A stretch of 64,000 bases of DNA from XYD12-FULL-36-8 sp964613805 (GCA_964613805.1 CAZTJF010000017.1:1-64000), one strand, 5' to 3'; counted from the first letter of the stretch, positions 43,794 through 52,913 are shown. Notes: a model not told the origin generated them from the sequence alone. A program made the numbers and translations.

Positions 43794-44239
43794 TAGTTCA
43801 CTCCCGTGTACGCAAATTTAATTTTGTGAATAGATAAAGTTATTTGACTTCTTTAAAATAATTTTTCGAATTGTCGTTTGTAATAATTTCATTATTGAAT
43901 TTTCTAAGAATTGATGAACAAGATTGCGACTGCAAGCAAACTAAATAAAAAAGTTTTAAAAGAAAATAGTTTTAATAAATAAATATGTATTAAAATTTTT
44001 TTTTCTGTTTGCAGGAACTTCTAATGGTAAGATTAAGATAATTTCAGATAAAACCAAATTAAATTTTTTAAATCTTAAAACTTATAATTTGACAAAAGTC
44101 AAATTCTCACACCATTTTTTTTAGCGATGTGATGTGGTAAATATTTTTTATCTTTCAATAGTCAATTAAAACTTAATATAAATTAACTTTCAATCTTCGT
44201 ATATAGAATTTTTACCTCCGATTTCCAGTAGACCGAAGC
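43794..44239. other. Intergenic region between nrdJ and the ABC exporter genes
   Basis: The 446 bases serve divergent genes. I see no ORF. It contains the palindrome at 44087-44104 and runs of T. I looked for a cobalamin riboswitch and an NrdR box near nrdJ and did not recognise either. Confidence 0.6.
44087..44104. repeat. Perfect palindrome, possible operator
   Basis: ATTTGAC-AAAA-GTCAAAT is an 18-base perfect dyad, 136 bases before the ABC transporter gene. The 7-bp arms are a typical size for a dimeric repressor site. No regulator gene is next to it. Confidence 0.35.
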
Positions 44240-45163
44240 ATGTCCGATAACAATAAGATTATAGAAGTTAAAAATCTCTCAAAACAGTTTAAGGAACTAA
44301 AAGCTGTTGATGACTTAAACCTTAATGTTTTTGTTGGGGATGTATTTGGATTTTTAGGTCCTAACGGTGCTGGCAAAAGTACTACAATAAGAATGCTTCT
44401 CACTTTAATTTCACCAACTAAAGGGGAAATTAAAATTTTTGGTAAATCGTTAAAAGAATCCCGAATTGAAATCTTACGAAAGATTGGTGCCATCGTAGAG
44501 AAACCCGATTTTTACGGCTTCCTGTCTGCATATAAAAATCTCGAAATACTTGCAAAACTTTCTGAAATAGATTCGCCTGGAAAAAGAATAATGGAGGTTT
44601 TAGAGTTAGTTGGGCTGGACAAAAGATATAAAAGTAAAGTTAAAACATTTTCGCATGGAATGAAGCAGCGGCTTGGCATTGCTCAAGCGCTTTTGCACGA
44701 TCCTGAACTGATTATTCTTGATGAACCGACTACAGGACTGGATCCTCAAGGAATGAAGGAGATAAGAGATTTGATTATTCACCTCAGCAAAGATCAGAAA
44801 AAGACAATATTCCTTTCATCTCACATTCTATATGAAGTTGAGATGGTAGCTAATAGAATGATTATTATTAATAAAGGATCAACTCAAGTTGAGGGTTACG
44901 TAGAAGAGTTATTGAACAGAAGCGACCTTAAGGTTACATTTGAAGTGGATGATACACAAAAAGTTCGTCAATTAGTAAACTCAACTCAATGGAATAAAAA
45001 GTTGAGTTCTGAAACGAAGAACAGTATAATTTTTTCTCTCAATCATTCCGAAATTGCCGAGTTGAATAAATATTTAGTTGATAATAAAATTCAAGTTAGT
45101 GCTGTTATTCCCACCCGATCTCTCGAAGAATATTTTCTTCAAATTACCGAGAAGACTATATGA
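44240..45163 (+). CDS. ABC transporter, ATP-binding protein (ABC-2 type)
   Basis: The 307-residue ATPase has Walker A GPNGAGKST (about 37-45), the signature SHGMKQRLGIAQAL, Walker B LIILDEPTTGLDPQG, and the His switch in SSHILYE. The C-terminal 80 residues are the variable part of CcmA/NatA-like ATPases. Its stop overlaps the permease start by four bases (ATGA). Substrate unknown; exporters of this type move drugs, lipids, polysaccharides or sodium. Confidence 0.95.
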   Translation: MSDNNKIIEVKNLSKQFKELKAVDDLNLNVFVGDVFGFLGPNGAGKSTTIRMLLTLISPTKGEIKIFGKSLKESRIEILRKIGAIVEKPDFYGFLSAYKNLEILAKLSEIDSPGKRIMEVLELVGLDKRYKSKVKTFSHGMKQRLGIAQALLHDPELIILDEPTTGLDPQGMKEIRDLIIHLSKDQKKTIFLSSHILYEVEMVANRMIIINKGSTQVEGYVEELLNRSDLKVTFEVDDTQKVRQLVNSTQWNKKLSSETKNSIIFSLNHSEIAELNKYLVDNKIQVSAVIPTRSLEEYFLQITEKTI

Positions 45164-46002
45164 TTTTTTCCTTAATCAGAATTGAACTTGCGAAGATTTT
45201 CAGAAAATGGAGAACATGTATCGGCTTCCTCGCAATTGCTGTTCTCGTTCCAATCATTCAGATTGCTATGCTTGTCGAAGGAGAGAAGGGAATAAATTTT
45301 ATGACGCGCAATTTGCAGCAGTCTTTTATTTTTGTCGGGAATCTTCTCAACGGCTATTTAATTTCTTATGCTATTTTAAATGCACTTGTTGTCCATATTC
45401 CATTTTTAATAACTCTTGTTGCCGGTGATTTATTAGCCGGAGAAGCAACTGCCGGAACATATAGAATTTTGGTAACGAGACCAGTTTCACGTTTCAAAAT
45501 AGTCCTGTCAAAGTTTCTGGGCGGGCTGATTTATACAAATCTATTAGTATTTTTTCTGGCAATTATGAGTTTAGGAATCGGACTTTTAGTTTTTGGTGTT
45601 GGTGAATTAATCGTTATTAAAAATGTGAACGTACTCATCTTATCCCGTTCTGATGTTTTTTGGCGATTTATAATGGCATACGGATTTGCCACACTAAGTA
45701 TGACAGTTGTTTTAGCACTGGCATTTTTGTTTTCGTCACTTGTAGAGAACGCTATTGGTCCAATTGTTTCAACCATGGCAATAATTATTGTTTTTGTAAT
45801 TATTTCAGCTTTGGACATCGAGTTTTTTCAATCTATCCGTCCATACTTATTTACGAATTACATGCAATCATGGCGTTCATTTTTTGATGATCCAATTGAT
45901 TTAAGTGATATTCTCAAATCGGCTGCAGTTTTAATCGGTCATATAATATTCTTTTTCGGGGTAACAGTTTTTATTTTTAGTAAAAAAGATATTCTTAGTT
46001 AA
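45160..46002 (+). CDS. ABC-2 type permease
   Basis: The 280-residue protein has six predicted membrane helices, with an N-terminal amphipathic stretch (LIRIELAKIFRKWRT) and the AGDLLAGEATAGTYRILVTRPVSR segment typical of ABC-2 permeases. It starts within the stop of the ATPase gene and forms the membrane half of the exporter. Confidence 0.92.
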   Translation: MIFSLIRIELAKIFRKWRTCIGFLAIAVLVPIIQIAMLVEGEKGINFMTRNLQQSFIFVGNLLNGYLISYAILNALVVHIPFLITLVAGDLLAGEATAGTYRILVTRPVSRFKIVLSKFLGGLIYTNLLVFFLAIMSLGIGLLVFGVGELIVIKNVNVLILSRSDVFWRFIMAYGFATLSMTVVLALAFLFSSLVENAIGPIVSTMAIIIVFVIISALDIEFFQSIRPYLFTNYMQSWRSFFDDPIDLSDILKSAAVLIGHIIFFFGVTVFIFSKKDILS

Positions 46003-46048
46003 AGTGGCAGTAAAGTGAAACAAATATTTAGAGAGAAAGTTTAATTGC

Positions 46049-46762
46049 ATGATGAAGTTGGTTTTTAACATAATATTGATTGCTTTTTCAATTTTAGCTT
46101 CTGCACATTCCCAGACGAATAATCCGGATGTTATTCTGAAAAGAGTGCTCGAATCATTTAATAAAATTGAAGATTATGAAGTTAATGTGAAGATAAAAGT
46201 TGATGTGGATTTCATTAAAGTACCCGACACAGAAGCGAAGATTTATTTTAAGCAGCCCGATAAAATTCATTTCGAATCAGAAACCTTTGCAATGCTACCT
46301 CGTGAGGGTTTTGATTTTTCACCTAGCTCATTATTAAAGAAAAAATTTACGGCGTTTTATGTTCGGGAAGATACGATTGATAGTCGAAAAACATCGGTAG
46401 TAAAAGTAATTCCACTTGGCGAAACGGATGATGTAATTTTATCTACTCTTTGGGTTGATCAATCAAAGAATTTAATTCGAAAGGTTGAAACCACAACCAA
46501 AACAAGGGGAACTTTTGCAATCGAACTTAAATATGATAACACTAATTTTGATTATCCACTGCCGAGCGGCATGATATTTTCTTTTAATATTGATAGAACA
46601 AATATACCACTTGGCTTTAGCGGAGATCTTAACTCAGATACAAAGCCGAAAAATAAAGATATTAAACCGACCACTACGGGAAAGGTTTTTATCACTTATT
46701 CAAATTACAAAGTGAATGCAGGAATACTCGATAAAATATTTGAGAGTAAGAAAAAGAAATAA
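46049..46762 (+). CDS. LolA-like outer-membrane lipoprotein-sorting family protein
   Basis: The 237-residue protein has a signal peptide (about 1-21, cleaved near SAHSQ) and then a beta-rich body: VILKRVLESFNKIEDYEVNVKIKVDVDF, YFKQPDKIHFES, SKNLIRKVETTTKTRGTFAIELKYD. This is the pattern of LolA/LolB-fold proteins, which bind lipids in the periplasm. The Lys-rich C-terminus is unusual. It follows the ABC genes by 46 bases and may act with the exporter; that link is inference. Confidence 0.65.
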   Translation: MMKLVFNIILIAFSILASAHSQTNNPDVILKRVLESFNKIEDYEVNVKIKVDVDFIKVPDTEAKIYFKQPDKIHFESETFAMLPREGFDFSPSSLLKKKFTAFYVREDTIDSRKTSVVKVIPLGETDDVILSTLWVDQSKNLIRKVETTTKTRGTFAIELKYDNTNFDYPLPSGMIFSFNIDRTNIPLGFSGDLNSDTKPKNKDIKPTTTGKVFITYSNYKVNAGILDKIFESKKKK

Positions 46763-47611
46763 TTATTTCTTAATAGGGACTACTCCTGCCAATTCTCCAA
46801 TTACATTCACAAGCTCTGCATTTCCAGGAACAACAACTTTAGTATTATTTTGAAGTGAATTTTGAACTACTTCAAGTTGCTTAAGCAATTGGGCGTTCCC
46901 AATAAAATATTTATTAGCTGCATCATTCACCAATTTAATGGCTTCGGCTTCTCCCTCAGCTCTTAGAATATTTGCTTGCTTTATTCCTTCCGCTTTTTTA
47001 ATAGCGGCTCTTTTTTCACCATCCGCCGTCGTTTCTAATGCTGTTGCATAATCTATAGCGGCAATTTTTTCATTTTCTGCTTTCACTATTTTGTTCATCG
47101 TATCCTGAACATCTTTTGGTGGATCAATTTGTTTTAACTCGGTTCTAACAATGTCAATTCCCCAAGTGTTTGTTTCTTGAATTAAAATTTGATGAAGCTC
47201 AGTATTTATTCTACCGCGTTCACTGTTTGCGGATTTAAGAGTGAGAGTTCCTATAATATTTCTTAATGTAGTGCGGGCAAGATTCACAATTTGATAAGTG
47301 ACATTGTTAACATTGTACTGAGAATTTTTCACACTGTGTTCGTCATCCTTAACTTTGAAATAAACTTGAGCATCCACCACAGCATTTAGATTATCATTTG
47401 TGATTATTTCCTGTGGTTCGGCATCAACCATTTGTTCTGTCACGTTTACTTGATATAGTCTATCAATTATTGGAATGATCCAATTAAATCCTGGATTTGC
47501 AAACCCGTGATACTTGCCGAGCCGTTCTACCAAACCCCTATGCGTAGGACGAACTATTCTAATACCTAAGAAAAAAATGAAAAGTGCAAACGCAGCAATT
47601 ATAACCCACAT
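46763..47611 (-). CDS. SPFH/Band 7 membrane protein (stomatin/QmcA-like)
   Basis: The 282-residue protein has one N-terminal membrane helix (about 2-19), then the Band 7 domain (IRIVRPTHRGLVERLGKYHGFANPGFNWIIPIIDRLYQVNVTEQMVD in pieces), a long helical Ala/Glu/Lys-rich part (about 175-240) and a conserved C-terminal QLLKQLEVVQNSL. Such proteins form large ring assemblies that organise membrane domains and proteases. An AAGGAG site precedes it. It is 18 bases after the HEAT-like gene on the same strand. Confidence 0.93.
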   Translation of the reverse strand: MWVIIAAFALFIFFLGIRIVRPTHRGLVERLGKYHGFANPGFNWIIPIIDRLYQVNVTEQMVDAEPQEIITNDNLNAVVDAQVYFKVKDDEHSVKNSQYNVNNVTYQIVNLARTTLRNIIGTLTLKSANSERGRINTELHQILIQETNTWGIDIVRTELKQIDPPKDVQDTMNKIVKAENEKIAAIDYATALETTADGEKRAAIKKAEGIKQANILRAEGEAEAIKLVNDAANKYFIGNAQLLKQLEVVQNSLQNNTKVVVPGNAELVNVIGELAGVVPIKK

Positions 47612-47629
47612 GTTATTCTCCTTTTGATT

Positions 47630-48280
47630 TTAATGTTCAATTAGTTTTTGATTTTTTCTTAAAAACGATTCTGCTTTTTTCTTTGTGGCCGGTCTTTTGT
47701 TTTTTCGTTGCCGTTTTACAAATTCAAACACTGGCTTTCTATTTTTTATGTGAGGTAATAAATCTCCCAAAGTTTTTATTGCTTGACCAATTACAATGTT
47801 GTTGCATTCTGTTGTTTCATAATCTGCCTGTTCGACTTTCAATATTTCTTCTGAGATTTTATCAGCTAAAGAATGCTTGTTCAATGCAATCTTTGCTGCA
47901 GCTTTAATTGTGTTTGCCGCAGTTATCATTTGGTGTCCATGTATAGGAGCGAAATATTTACTGGAAATGTTTTCGAAGTGGTGTGATGAATCTACTTTGC
48001 ACAAGTTCGCAATAATTTCAATTGCACCCCATTTAAGAAAATTGTTCTCGCTGTCAAGCTGGCTAATGAAAAATTCAAGTTTAGGATAAAGGACGGCGGG
48101 ATTTCTCTCACTTATAATTATCAAAACTTTGTTTGAACCATACTTGATGCGTGCTTCATCCGATTGGAGCCCGACAAAAAGTTCCGGAAGCAAAGTTGTA
48201 TCCACTATTACTTTTTCAGCAATTTTATTTTTGTCTGAATTCTTGCGTGCAATTTGCTGAAGCAGCGATAAACTGTTCAT
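47630..48280 (-). CDS. HEAT-repeat-like protein of unknown function
   Basis: The 216-residue protein (MNSLSLLQQIARKNSDKNKI) is all-helical with repeat-like units (LLPELFVGLQSDEARIKYGSNKVLIIIS; KLEFFISQLDSENNFLKWGAIEIIANL), as in HEAT/armadillo proteins that act as binding scaffolds. The C-terminal 30 residues are very basic (KRQRKNKRPATKKKAESFLRK). I prefer ATG at 48280 to a TTG four codons earlier. It is likely co-transcribed with the SPFH gene. Partner unknown. Confidence 0.6.
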   Translation of the reverse strand: MNSLSLLQQIARKNSDKNKIAEKVIVDTTLLPELFVGLQSDEARIKYGSNKVLIIISERNPAVLYPKLEFFISQLDSENNFLKWGAIEIIANLCKVDSSHHFENISSKYFAPIHGHQMITAANTIKAAAKIALNKHSLADKISEEILKVEQADYETTECNNIVIGQAIKTLGDLLPHIKNRKPVFEFVKRQRKNKRPATKKKAESFLRKNQKLIEH

Positions 48281-48415
48281 TTTTATACCCAAAGATTTAA
48301 TCGGGTAAATACTGAGGTTTCCTCAGGTTAATTTTTTAATGCATAGGTAACTTAGTTTTATCCTGGTAATTATTCAAGAATCAATTACTATCTGAGATGG
48401 CAACTTAATCATGGT

Positions 48416-48691
48416 TTACTTACCGATATTTAAGTAATCAGTCAATTTTAGTTTCATCAAACCAAAGATTAAACTGGTTATGGTGAACAGTTCAAATGAA
48501 AAGGGAATGTAGCCGATATAACCAGGTAAGGGCATCTCAAATAGTTTCGGGGAATTAACATTCGGAAGGTGATAAATCCATTTCGGATATGAGAAAAAAT
48601 TCCACATTTCCCAAAAGAAAGCACAAATAAGGCATCCAAAAGCAAGTGAAATTACCGGCTGCCAATTTCCTTTTTGTGTGAGATTAATGCT
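48416..48691 (-). pseudogene. C-terminal remnant of a membrane protein gene
   Basis: The frame is open from a TGA at 48692-48694 down to the stop at 48416 and encodes about 91 residues, but the only ATG is at 48607. The part before that ATG (WQPVISLAFGCLICAFFWE) continues smoothly into MWNFFSYPKWIYHLPN, LFEMPLPGYIGYIPFSFELF and a final helix. From memory this resembles the C-terminal end of a longer bacterial membrane protein. The 5' part is missing and the frame runs into the CYTH gene, so I read it as a decayed or truncated gene. Confidence 0.5.
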
Positions 48692-49196
48692 TCAATTTGT
48701 TTTTCCACTTCGAGAATGGTTTCGCAACGAGATTTGCATTTCTGAATCTGCGGTCATGTGTGACTTCTTTTCCGATCCAACTCGGGATATTAAATTTTTG
48801 GTTTACTTTTTTTAGTTCAACCTCTGCCAATACTAATCCTTTATTCTCGCCTCTAAAAACATCCACTTCCCAAATCAGATTATCATATAGAATTCTATAT
48901 CTTATTTTTTTGATCGTATTTTTTTTACAAAGATTTTCGAGCAAATATTTGGCGTCATCAGATGGAATATCATACTCAAATTCATCGCCGGCTATTCCGA
49001 TTTTCTTACCTTTTATTGTTAGTTTTCCTTGTTTTCCTTCTAATCTAACTCTTACAGTTCTAAAAGAATTAGTTGACAAATAACCCTGGTGATATTCAAC
49101 GCCCTTCGTTCCCAATTGCCAGTGTTTATTCTTCACAAGAAACTTCCGTTCAATTTCTATTCTTTTTGATTTTTTAGTTTTTAACCTTATTGACAT
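48684..49196 (-). CDS. CYTH-domain protein (triphosphate tunnel enzyme family)
   Basis: The 170-residue protein has the EXEXK motif (Glu14, Glu16, Lys18 in IEIERKFLV) and alternating basic and acidic strands (RTVRVRLEGKQGKLTIKGKK; EVDVFRGENKGLVLAEVEL) of the triphosphate tunnel metalloenzymes. Members hydrolyse tripolyphosphate or thiamine triphosphate or, in some cases, act as adenylate cyclases; I cannot choose. The N-terminus has about ten more residues than usual. It is 17 bases after the TerC gene on the same strand. Confidence 0.88.
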   Translation of the reverse strand: MSIRLKTKKSKRIEIERKFLVKNKHWQLGTKGVEYHQGYLSTNSFRTVRVRLEGKQGKLTIKGKKIGIAGDEFEYDIPSDDAKYLLENLCKKNTIKKIRYRILYDNLIWEVDVFRGENKGLVLAEVELKKVNQKFNIPSWIGKEVTHDRRFRNANLVAKPFSKWKNKLKH

Positions 49197-49213
49197 ATTA
49201 TTTTTAAGGATGA

Positions 49214-49966
49214 TTATGATTTTACTTTTTTCACATAAGCTTTACGCAGTGTAACAGGTTTTGATTGTTTACTGCGCATCTTTAGGTTTAATACCTCGAC
49301 AAATACCGAGAATGCCATTGCAAAATAAACATAACCTTTTGGGATGTGCTGATCAAAACCTTCTGCAATCAACGTAAAGCCAATTAGTAAGAGAAAACTT
49401 AGAGCAAGTATTTTAATTGTAGGATGGTCTTCAACAAAGTCACTGATCTTTCCTGAAAACCACATCATAAAAATAACTGCAATAATTACTGCAATGACCA
49501 TCACTAGAAGCTTATCAACCATTCCTACAGCAGTGATTACTGAGTCGAGAGAAAATACAATATCAAGCAGCATGATTTGAATAATGACAGCTTTAAATGT
49601 AGGAAAAACCTTAATGGATGATTTTCCTTCATCGCCTTCTAATTTGTCGTGAATTTCATGAGTGCTTTTCGCGATTAGAAATAGTCCTCCAACAATTAGA
49701 ATTAAATCTCTCCATGAAATTTCTTGTCCTAAAATCGAAAGCAGGGGATATGTTAAGCGCATAATCCAAGTAAGTGAGAACAAAAGTGCAATTCGAGTTA
49801 GCATTGCCATAGCAAGTCCGACAATTCTTGCACTTTTTCGTTTTTCAACAGGTAGCTTACCGGCAAGAATTGAAATGAAAATAATATTATCAATGCCGAG
49901 TACAATTTCAAGAATGGTTAAAGTAAGTAAAGCAATTAAATACTGTGGTTCGAGGATCCACTCCAA
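49214..49966 (-). CDS. TerC-family integral membrane protein
   Basis: The 250-residue protein has seven to eight membrane helices and the paired acidic motifs of TerC (LEIVLGIDNIIFISILAGKLP at about 19-39; LLDIVFSLDSVITAVGM at about 133-149). TerC proteins are linked to tellurite resistance, metal export (manganese in MeeF/MeeY types) and envelope stress. The start is TTG at 49966 behind GGAGA at a good distance. It precedes the CYTH gene. Confidence 0.92.
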   Translation of the reverse strand: MEWILEPQYLIALLTLTILEIVLGIDNIIFISILAGKLPVEKRKSARIVGLAMAMLTRIALLFSLTWIMRLTYPLLSILGQEISWRDLILIVGGLFLIAKSTHEIHDKLEGDEGKSSIKVFPTFKAVIIQIMLLDIVFSLDSVITAVGMVDKLLVMVIAVIIAVIFMMWFSGKISDFVEDHPTIKILALSFLLLIGFTLIAEGFDQHIPKGYVYFAMAFSVFVEVLNLKMRSKQSKPVTLRKAYVKKVKS

Positions 49967-50046
49967 TTTATTTCTCCATTAGAATTTATAATGAAATCAA
50001 AGCTGAATGAGGATATGTATAAACTAACTATACGTAAGCTCTAAAG

Positions 50047-50184
50047 ATAAAAACCGGTTCCAAACTCATAATACTAAAACTAAAGTGATGGGTACTGTTT
50101 TAAATTCTCACCACTTATAAAAGTTACTTGAAACATAAAGAGATTAAGCAACTCGCTTATAAGATGAAACAGAACCAGGTTTTT
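50047..50184. repeat. Long-range inverted repeat around the gap after the zinc-ribbon gene
   Basis: AAAAACCGGTTC (50049-50060) is complementary, with one bulged base, to GAACCAGGTTTTT (50172-50184), which lies on the last codons of the 50183 gene. On the minus strand the distal arm is followed by ATCTTT. It may be a terminator with a long loop or a small palindromic element. Confidence 0.35.
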
Positions 50185-50488
50185 ACTTTTTAAACACTCT
50201 AAAAAATTTGTCCAACGCTGATTTTTCCAATTCAGTTACGGTTTCAAATTCTCCTGCATCAAGCCATATACCTTGACATGATGAGCATTTATCAATCTTA
50301 AGTTTTTTATATTCCATTTCAATCAGTTCCATTCCACATTTTGGACATTTCATGTAATGAAGCTCTTTAAGTTTCTTCTTTTCTTCTGACACCAATTTTT
50401 TATGACGCTCTTCTTCCCTTTTTTTCTTCTCTTCAAATTCGAGCCGTGCAATATATTCTTCTTCTTTTGTGCTTGGTCTTACTGACAT
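50183..50488 (-). CDS. Small zinc-ribbon protein (zf-TFIIB type)
   Basis: The 101-residue protein has a charged helical N-terminal half (about 1-45; KKEEEYIARLEFEEKKKREEERHKK-like) and a zinc ribbon (MKCPKCGMELIEMEYKKLKIDKCSSCQGIWLDAGEFETV) with two CxxC pairs and the GIWLDAGE signature of the zf-TFIIB (PF13453-like) family. Function is unknown in bacteria. It is 42 bases downstream of fabF on the same strand. Confidence 0.85.
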   Translation of the reverse strand: MSVRPSTKEEEYIARLEFEEKKKREEERHKKLVSEEKKKLKELHYMKCPKCGMELIEMEYKKLKIDKCSSCQGIWLDAGEFETVTELEKSALDKFFRVFKK

Positions 50489-50530
50489 AATTTACCTTTT
50501 AATATTTGCTGATAGAATTATTATGAATGT

Positions 50531-51793
50531 TCAATGAAAAAACTTTCTAAAAAGTATTGAAGTGTTATGGCCTCCAAAACCGAAAGCATTACTTAACGCA
50601 ACATTTACTTCTCTTTTTTGTGCATTATTGAAAGTGTAGTTTAAGTCACAATCAGGGTCAGGATTAGCAAAGTTAATTGTAGGCGGCACAACTCCATTTG
50701 TAATTGTTAAGATTGAAGCTATTGCCTCAACTGCACCAGCGGCACCGAGCAAATGTCCGGTCATACTCTTTGTTGATGAGAGGTTCATTTTATAAGCATG
50801 CTCTCCAAAAACTTTTTTTATCGCAATAGTTTCACCAATATCGCCAAGAGGAGTAGATGTTCCGTGCATATTTACATAGTCAACATCCGAAATGTCAATA
50901 TCAGAATTGCGAATTGCCATTTCCATAGAAAGTACTGCGCCTGCACCATCGGGGTGTGGGGCAGTTATGTGGTGAGCATCAGCTGAAAGCCCAACACCAA
51001 TTATCTCGGCATAAATTCTGGCATTTCTGTTTTGTGCATGCTCTAAATCTTCAAGTATCAAGGCGCCGCCGCCTTCACCCATCACAAAACCATCTCGTGT
51101 TGCATCAAAAGGTCTGCTTGCAGTTTCTGGAGAATCATTTCTAACAGACAGAGCACGAGATGCATTAAAACCACCAATCCCTATTTCATTTATTGCTGCT
51201 TCACTTCCTCCTGTCACAATAACATCAGCAATTGATTGCTTAATCATAAAATAGGAATCAATCATATTGTTGTTTGCAGTTGCACATGCAGAAACGATAC
51301 AATAGTTCGGTCCCCTAAATCCATACTGAATGGAAATGTAACCAGCGGCAATATCGGGAATCATCATCGGAATAAAGAAAGGGGAAATGCGTCCCGGATT
51401 TTGCGTATGGTTGATTATTGATTGCTGATAAAATGTTTGGATTCCACCAATACCGCTTCCAAAGATTACACCTATTTTTGCTTTTTCCGATTCGGATAAA
51501 TTTGCGACATCAATTCCGCTATCGGTAATGGCTTGTGCGGCTGCTGAAAGAGCGTACTGCGCATATGGGTCAAGCCGTCTTACAGTTTTTTTATCAATGT
51601 AAAGTTGAGGATCAAAACCTTTCAGTTCGCAAGCAAACTTCGTTTCGACCCTTGAAGTATCAAAGCTGGTAATAGTTGCTGAACCACTTTTAGATTTTAT
51701 CATAGCATCCCAAAACTCCTTCACAGTAAGCCCAATTGGAGTTAGCGCTCCCATTCCAGTCACAACTACTCTGCGATTTTTACTTGATGTCAT
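50531..51793 (-). CDS. fabF: 3-oxoacyl-[acyl-carrier-protein] synthase II
   Basis: The 420-residue condensing enzyme elongates fatty acids. The catalytic triad is complete: Cys170 (SACATANN), His310 (NMHGTSTPLGD) and His347 (TGHLLGAAGA), with the GGGG-type GEGGGALILE turn. The usual acpP gene is not next to it. It lies 49 bases after the acetyltransferase gene on the same strand, behind AAAGGATAG. Confidence 0.96.
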   Translation of the reverse strand: MTSSKNRRVVVTGMGALTPIGLTVKEFWDAMIKSKSGSATITSFDTSRVETKFACELKGFDPQLYIDKKTVRRLDPYAQYALSAAAQAITDSGIDVANLSESEKAKIGVIFGSGIGGIQTFYQQSIINHTQNPGRISPFFIPMMIPDIAAGYISIQYGFRGPNYCIVSACATANNNMIDSYFMIKQSIADVIVTGGSEAAINEIGIGGFNASRALSVRNDSPETASRPFDATRDGFVMGEGGGALILEDLEHAQNRNARIYAEIIGVGLSADAHHITAPHPDGAGAVLSMEMAIRNSDIDISDVDYVNMHGTSTPLGDIGETIAIKKVFGEHAYKMNLSSTKSMTGHLLGAAGAVEAIASILTITNGVVPPTINFANPDPDCDLNYTFNNAQKREVNVALSNAFGFGGHNTSILFRKFFH

Positions 51794-51842
51794 TCATCTA
51801 TCCTTTTTGTTTTAAGATTTGTTTCTTAATGTAAATTATAAT

Positions 51843-52340
51843 TTATAACTCACTAATCAACTTTGATATTTTATCTTCGGTCAAACGATATACAGTCCAT
51901 TCATCCATGGGTATTGCGCCCATATTTTTGTAAAAATCTATTGCTGGTTTATTCCAGTTTAGCACACTCCATTCGATTCGACCGCAGTTTCTATCCTTTG
52001 CAATTCTAACAAGTTCCAGAAACAATTTTTTACCAACGCCTTTTCCTCGCATTTCGGGTAGAACAAACAAATCTTCCAAATAAATTCCTGGCTTTCCAAC
52101 AAATGTTGAATAGTTATGAAAGAAAAGAGCAAATCCTACCGGATGATTATCAAAATTTGCAATAAGTACTTCTGCAAATTTGTGATGTCCAAATAAATAT
52201 GTTTTAATTTGATCTTCAGTGTTGATTACCGTATGAGCTAATTTTTCATAAACAGAAAGCTCCTTTATCAAATGCAAGATTGTAGGAGTATCGTGTATTT
52301 CAGCAAAACAGATTTTTATTTTCTCTTTGTAATCTTCCAT
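51843..52340 (-). CDS. GNAT N-acetyltransferase (diamine/SSAT-like)
   Basis: The 165-residue protein has the acetyl-CoA loop RGKGVGKKLFLELVRIAKDRNCGRIEW and the YLEDLFVLPEMRG strand typical of the SSAT2/thialysine acetyltransferase branch of GNAT enzymes. Substrate is likely a small amine but unproven. Its ATG directly abuts the PAP2 stop. Confidence 0.88.
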   Translation of the reverse strand: MEDYKEKIKICFAEIHDTPTILHLIKELSVYEKLAHTVINTEDQIKTYLFGHHKFAEVLIANFDNHPVGFALFFHNYSTFVGKPGIYLEDLFVLPEMRGKGVGKKLFLELVRIAKDRNCGRIEWSVLNWNKPAIDFYKNMGAIPMDEWTVYRLTEDKISKLISEL

Positions 52341-52913
52341 TTAAACTTCAATCTTCTTCGAACTTTTAAAAACTATGTGCTCTTCTAATTTTAATGCGGC
52401 AATTGAAAATAAATAACCAATAGCACTTCCGAGAATAGCTCCTCCGATGATATCGCTCGGATAGTGAAGCCCCAAATAAACTCTTGATAATGCAACTAAG
52501 GAAGCAGTGATAAATAAAATCCATTTTAAGTTTGGGAATAACCTGTAAAAGAACATTGCAGCAGCAAAATTGTTAAGTGCATGATTGGATGGAAAAGAAT
52601 ATGTGCCGTTGCAGCCGACAGGCGTTAAAACATCAGGTAAAATATTACATGGTCTAGTTCTGTGAAAAATTTCCTTTAAAACTTTATAACCAAGTTGATC
52701 AGTGAAAAGTATTAGTAAGATTATCACTCCAACAGCAATCTTACCTTTAATTCCTCCTTTAAAAAAAGATATACCAAGAAGTATAATGTATGCAATGTAC
52801 CAGTTGTTCACGTTAGTCAAAATTGAAAAGAACTTATCAAGCAAAGGAGTTGATAAATTATGGTTGAAAAAGTAAAAAATTGCAAGGTCTATTGAGTAAA
52901 AAAAATCTATCAT
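52341..52913 (-). CDS. PAP2-family membrane phosphatase
   Basis: The 190-residue protein has five to six membrane helices and the three phosphatase motifs: KEIFHRTRP, SFPSNHAL and LSRVYLGLHYPSD. It fits undecaprenyl-diphosphate or phosphatidylglycerophosphate phosphatases. It is joined without a gap to the acetyltransferase gene and is divergent from the hybrid kinase. Confidence 0.92.
   Translation of the reverse strand: MIDFFYSIDLAIFYFFNHNLSTPLLDKFFSILTNVNNWYIAYIILLGISFFKGGIKGKIAVGVIILLILFTDQLGYKVLKEIFHRTRPCNILPDVLTPVGCNGTYSFPSNHALNNFAAAMFFYRLFPNLKWILFITASLVALSRVYLGLHYPSDIIGGAILGSAIGYLFSIAALKLEEHIVFKSSKKIEV

Noticed and set aside
44089..44094. TTGACA as a -35 for the ABC exporter
   Set aside because: No fitting -10 lies 16-18 bases downstream; the hexamer is part of a palindrome instead.
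43794..44239. Cobalamin riboswitch or NrdR box near the B12-dependent reductase
   Set aside because: I searched by eye for the B12-box and for paired NrdR-type sites on the minus strand and recognised none. A covariance search (Rfam cobalamin model) would settle it.
47630..48292. TTG start four codons before the chosen ATG of the HEAT-like gene
   Set aside because: Neither start has a strong binding site; ATG is the simpler choice and nothing conserved is lost.
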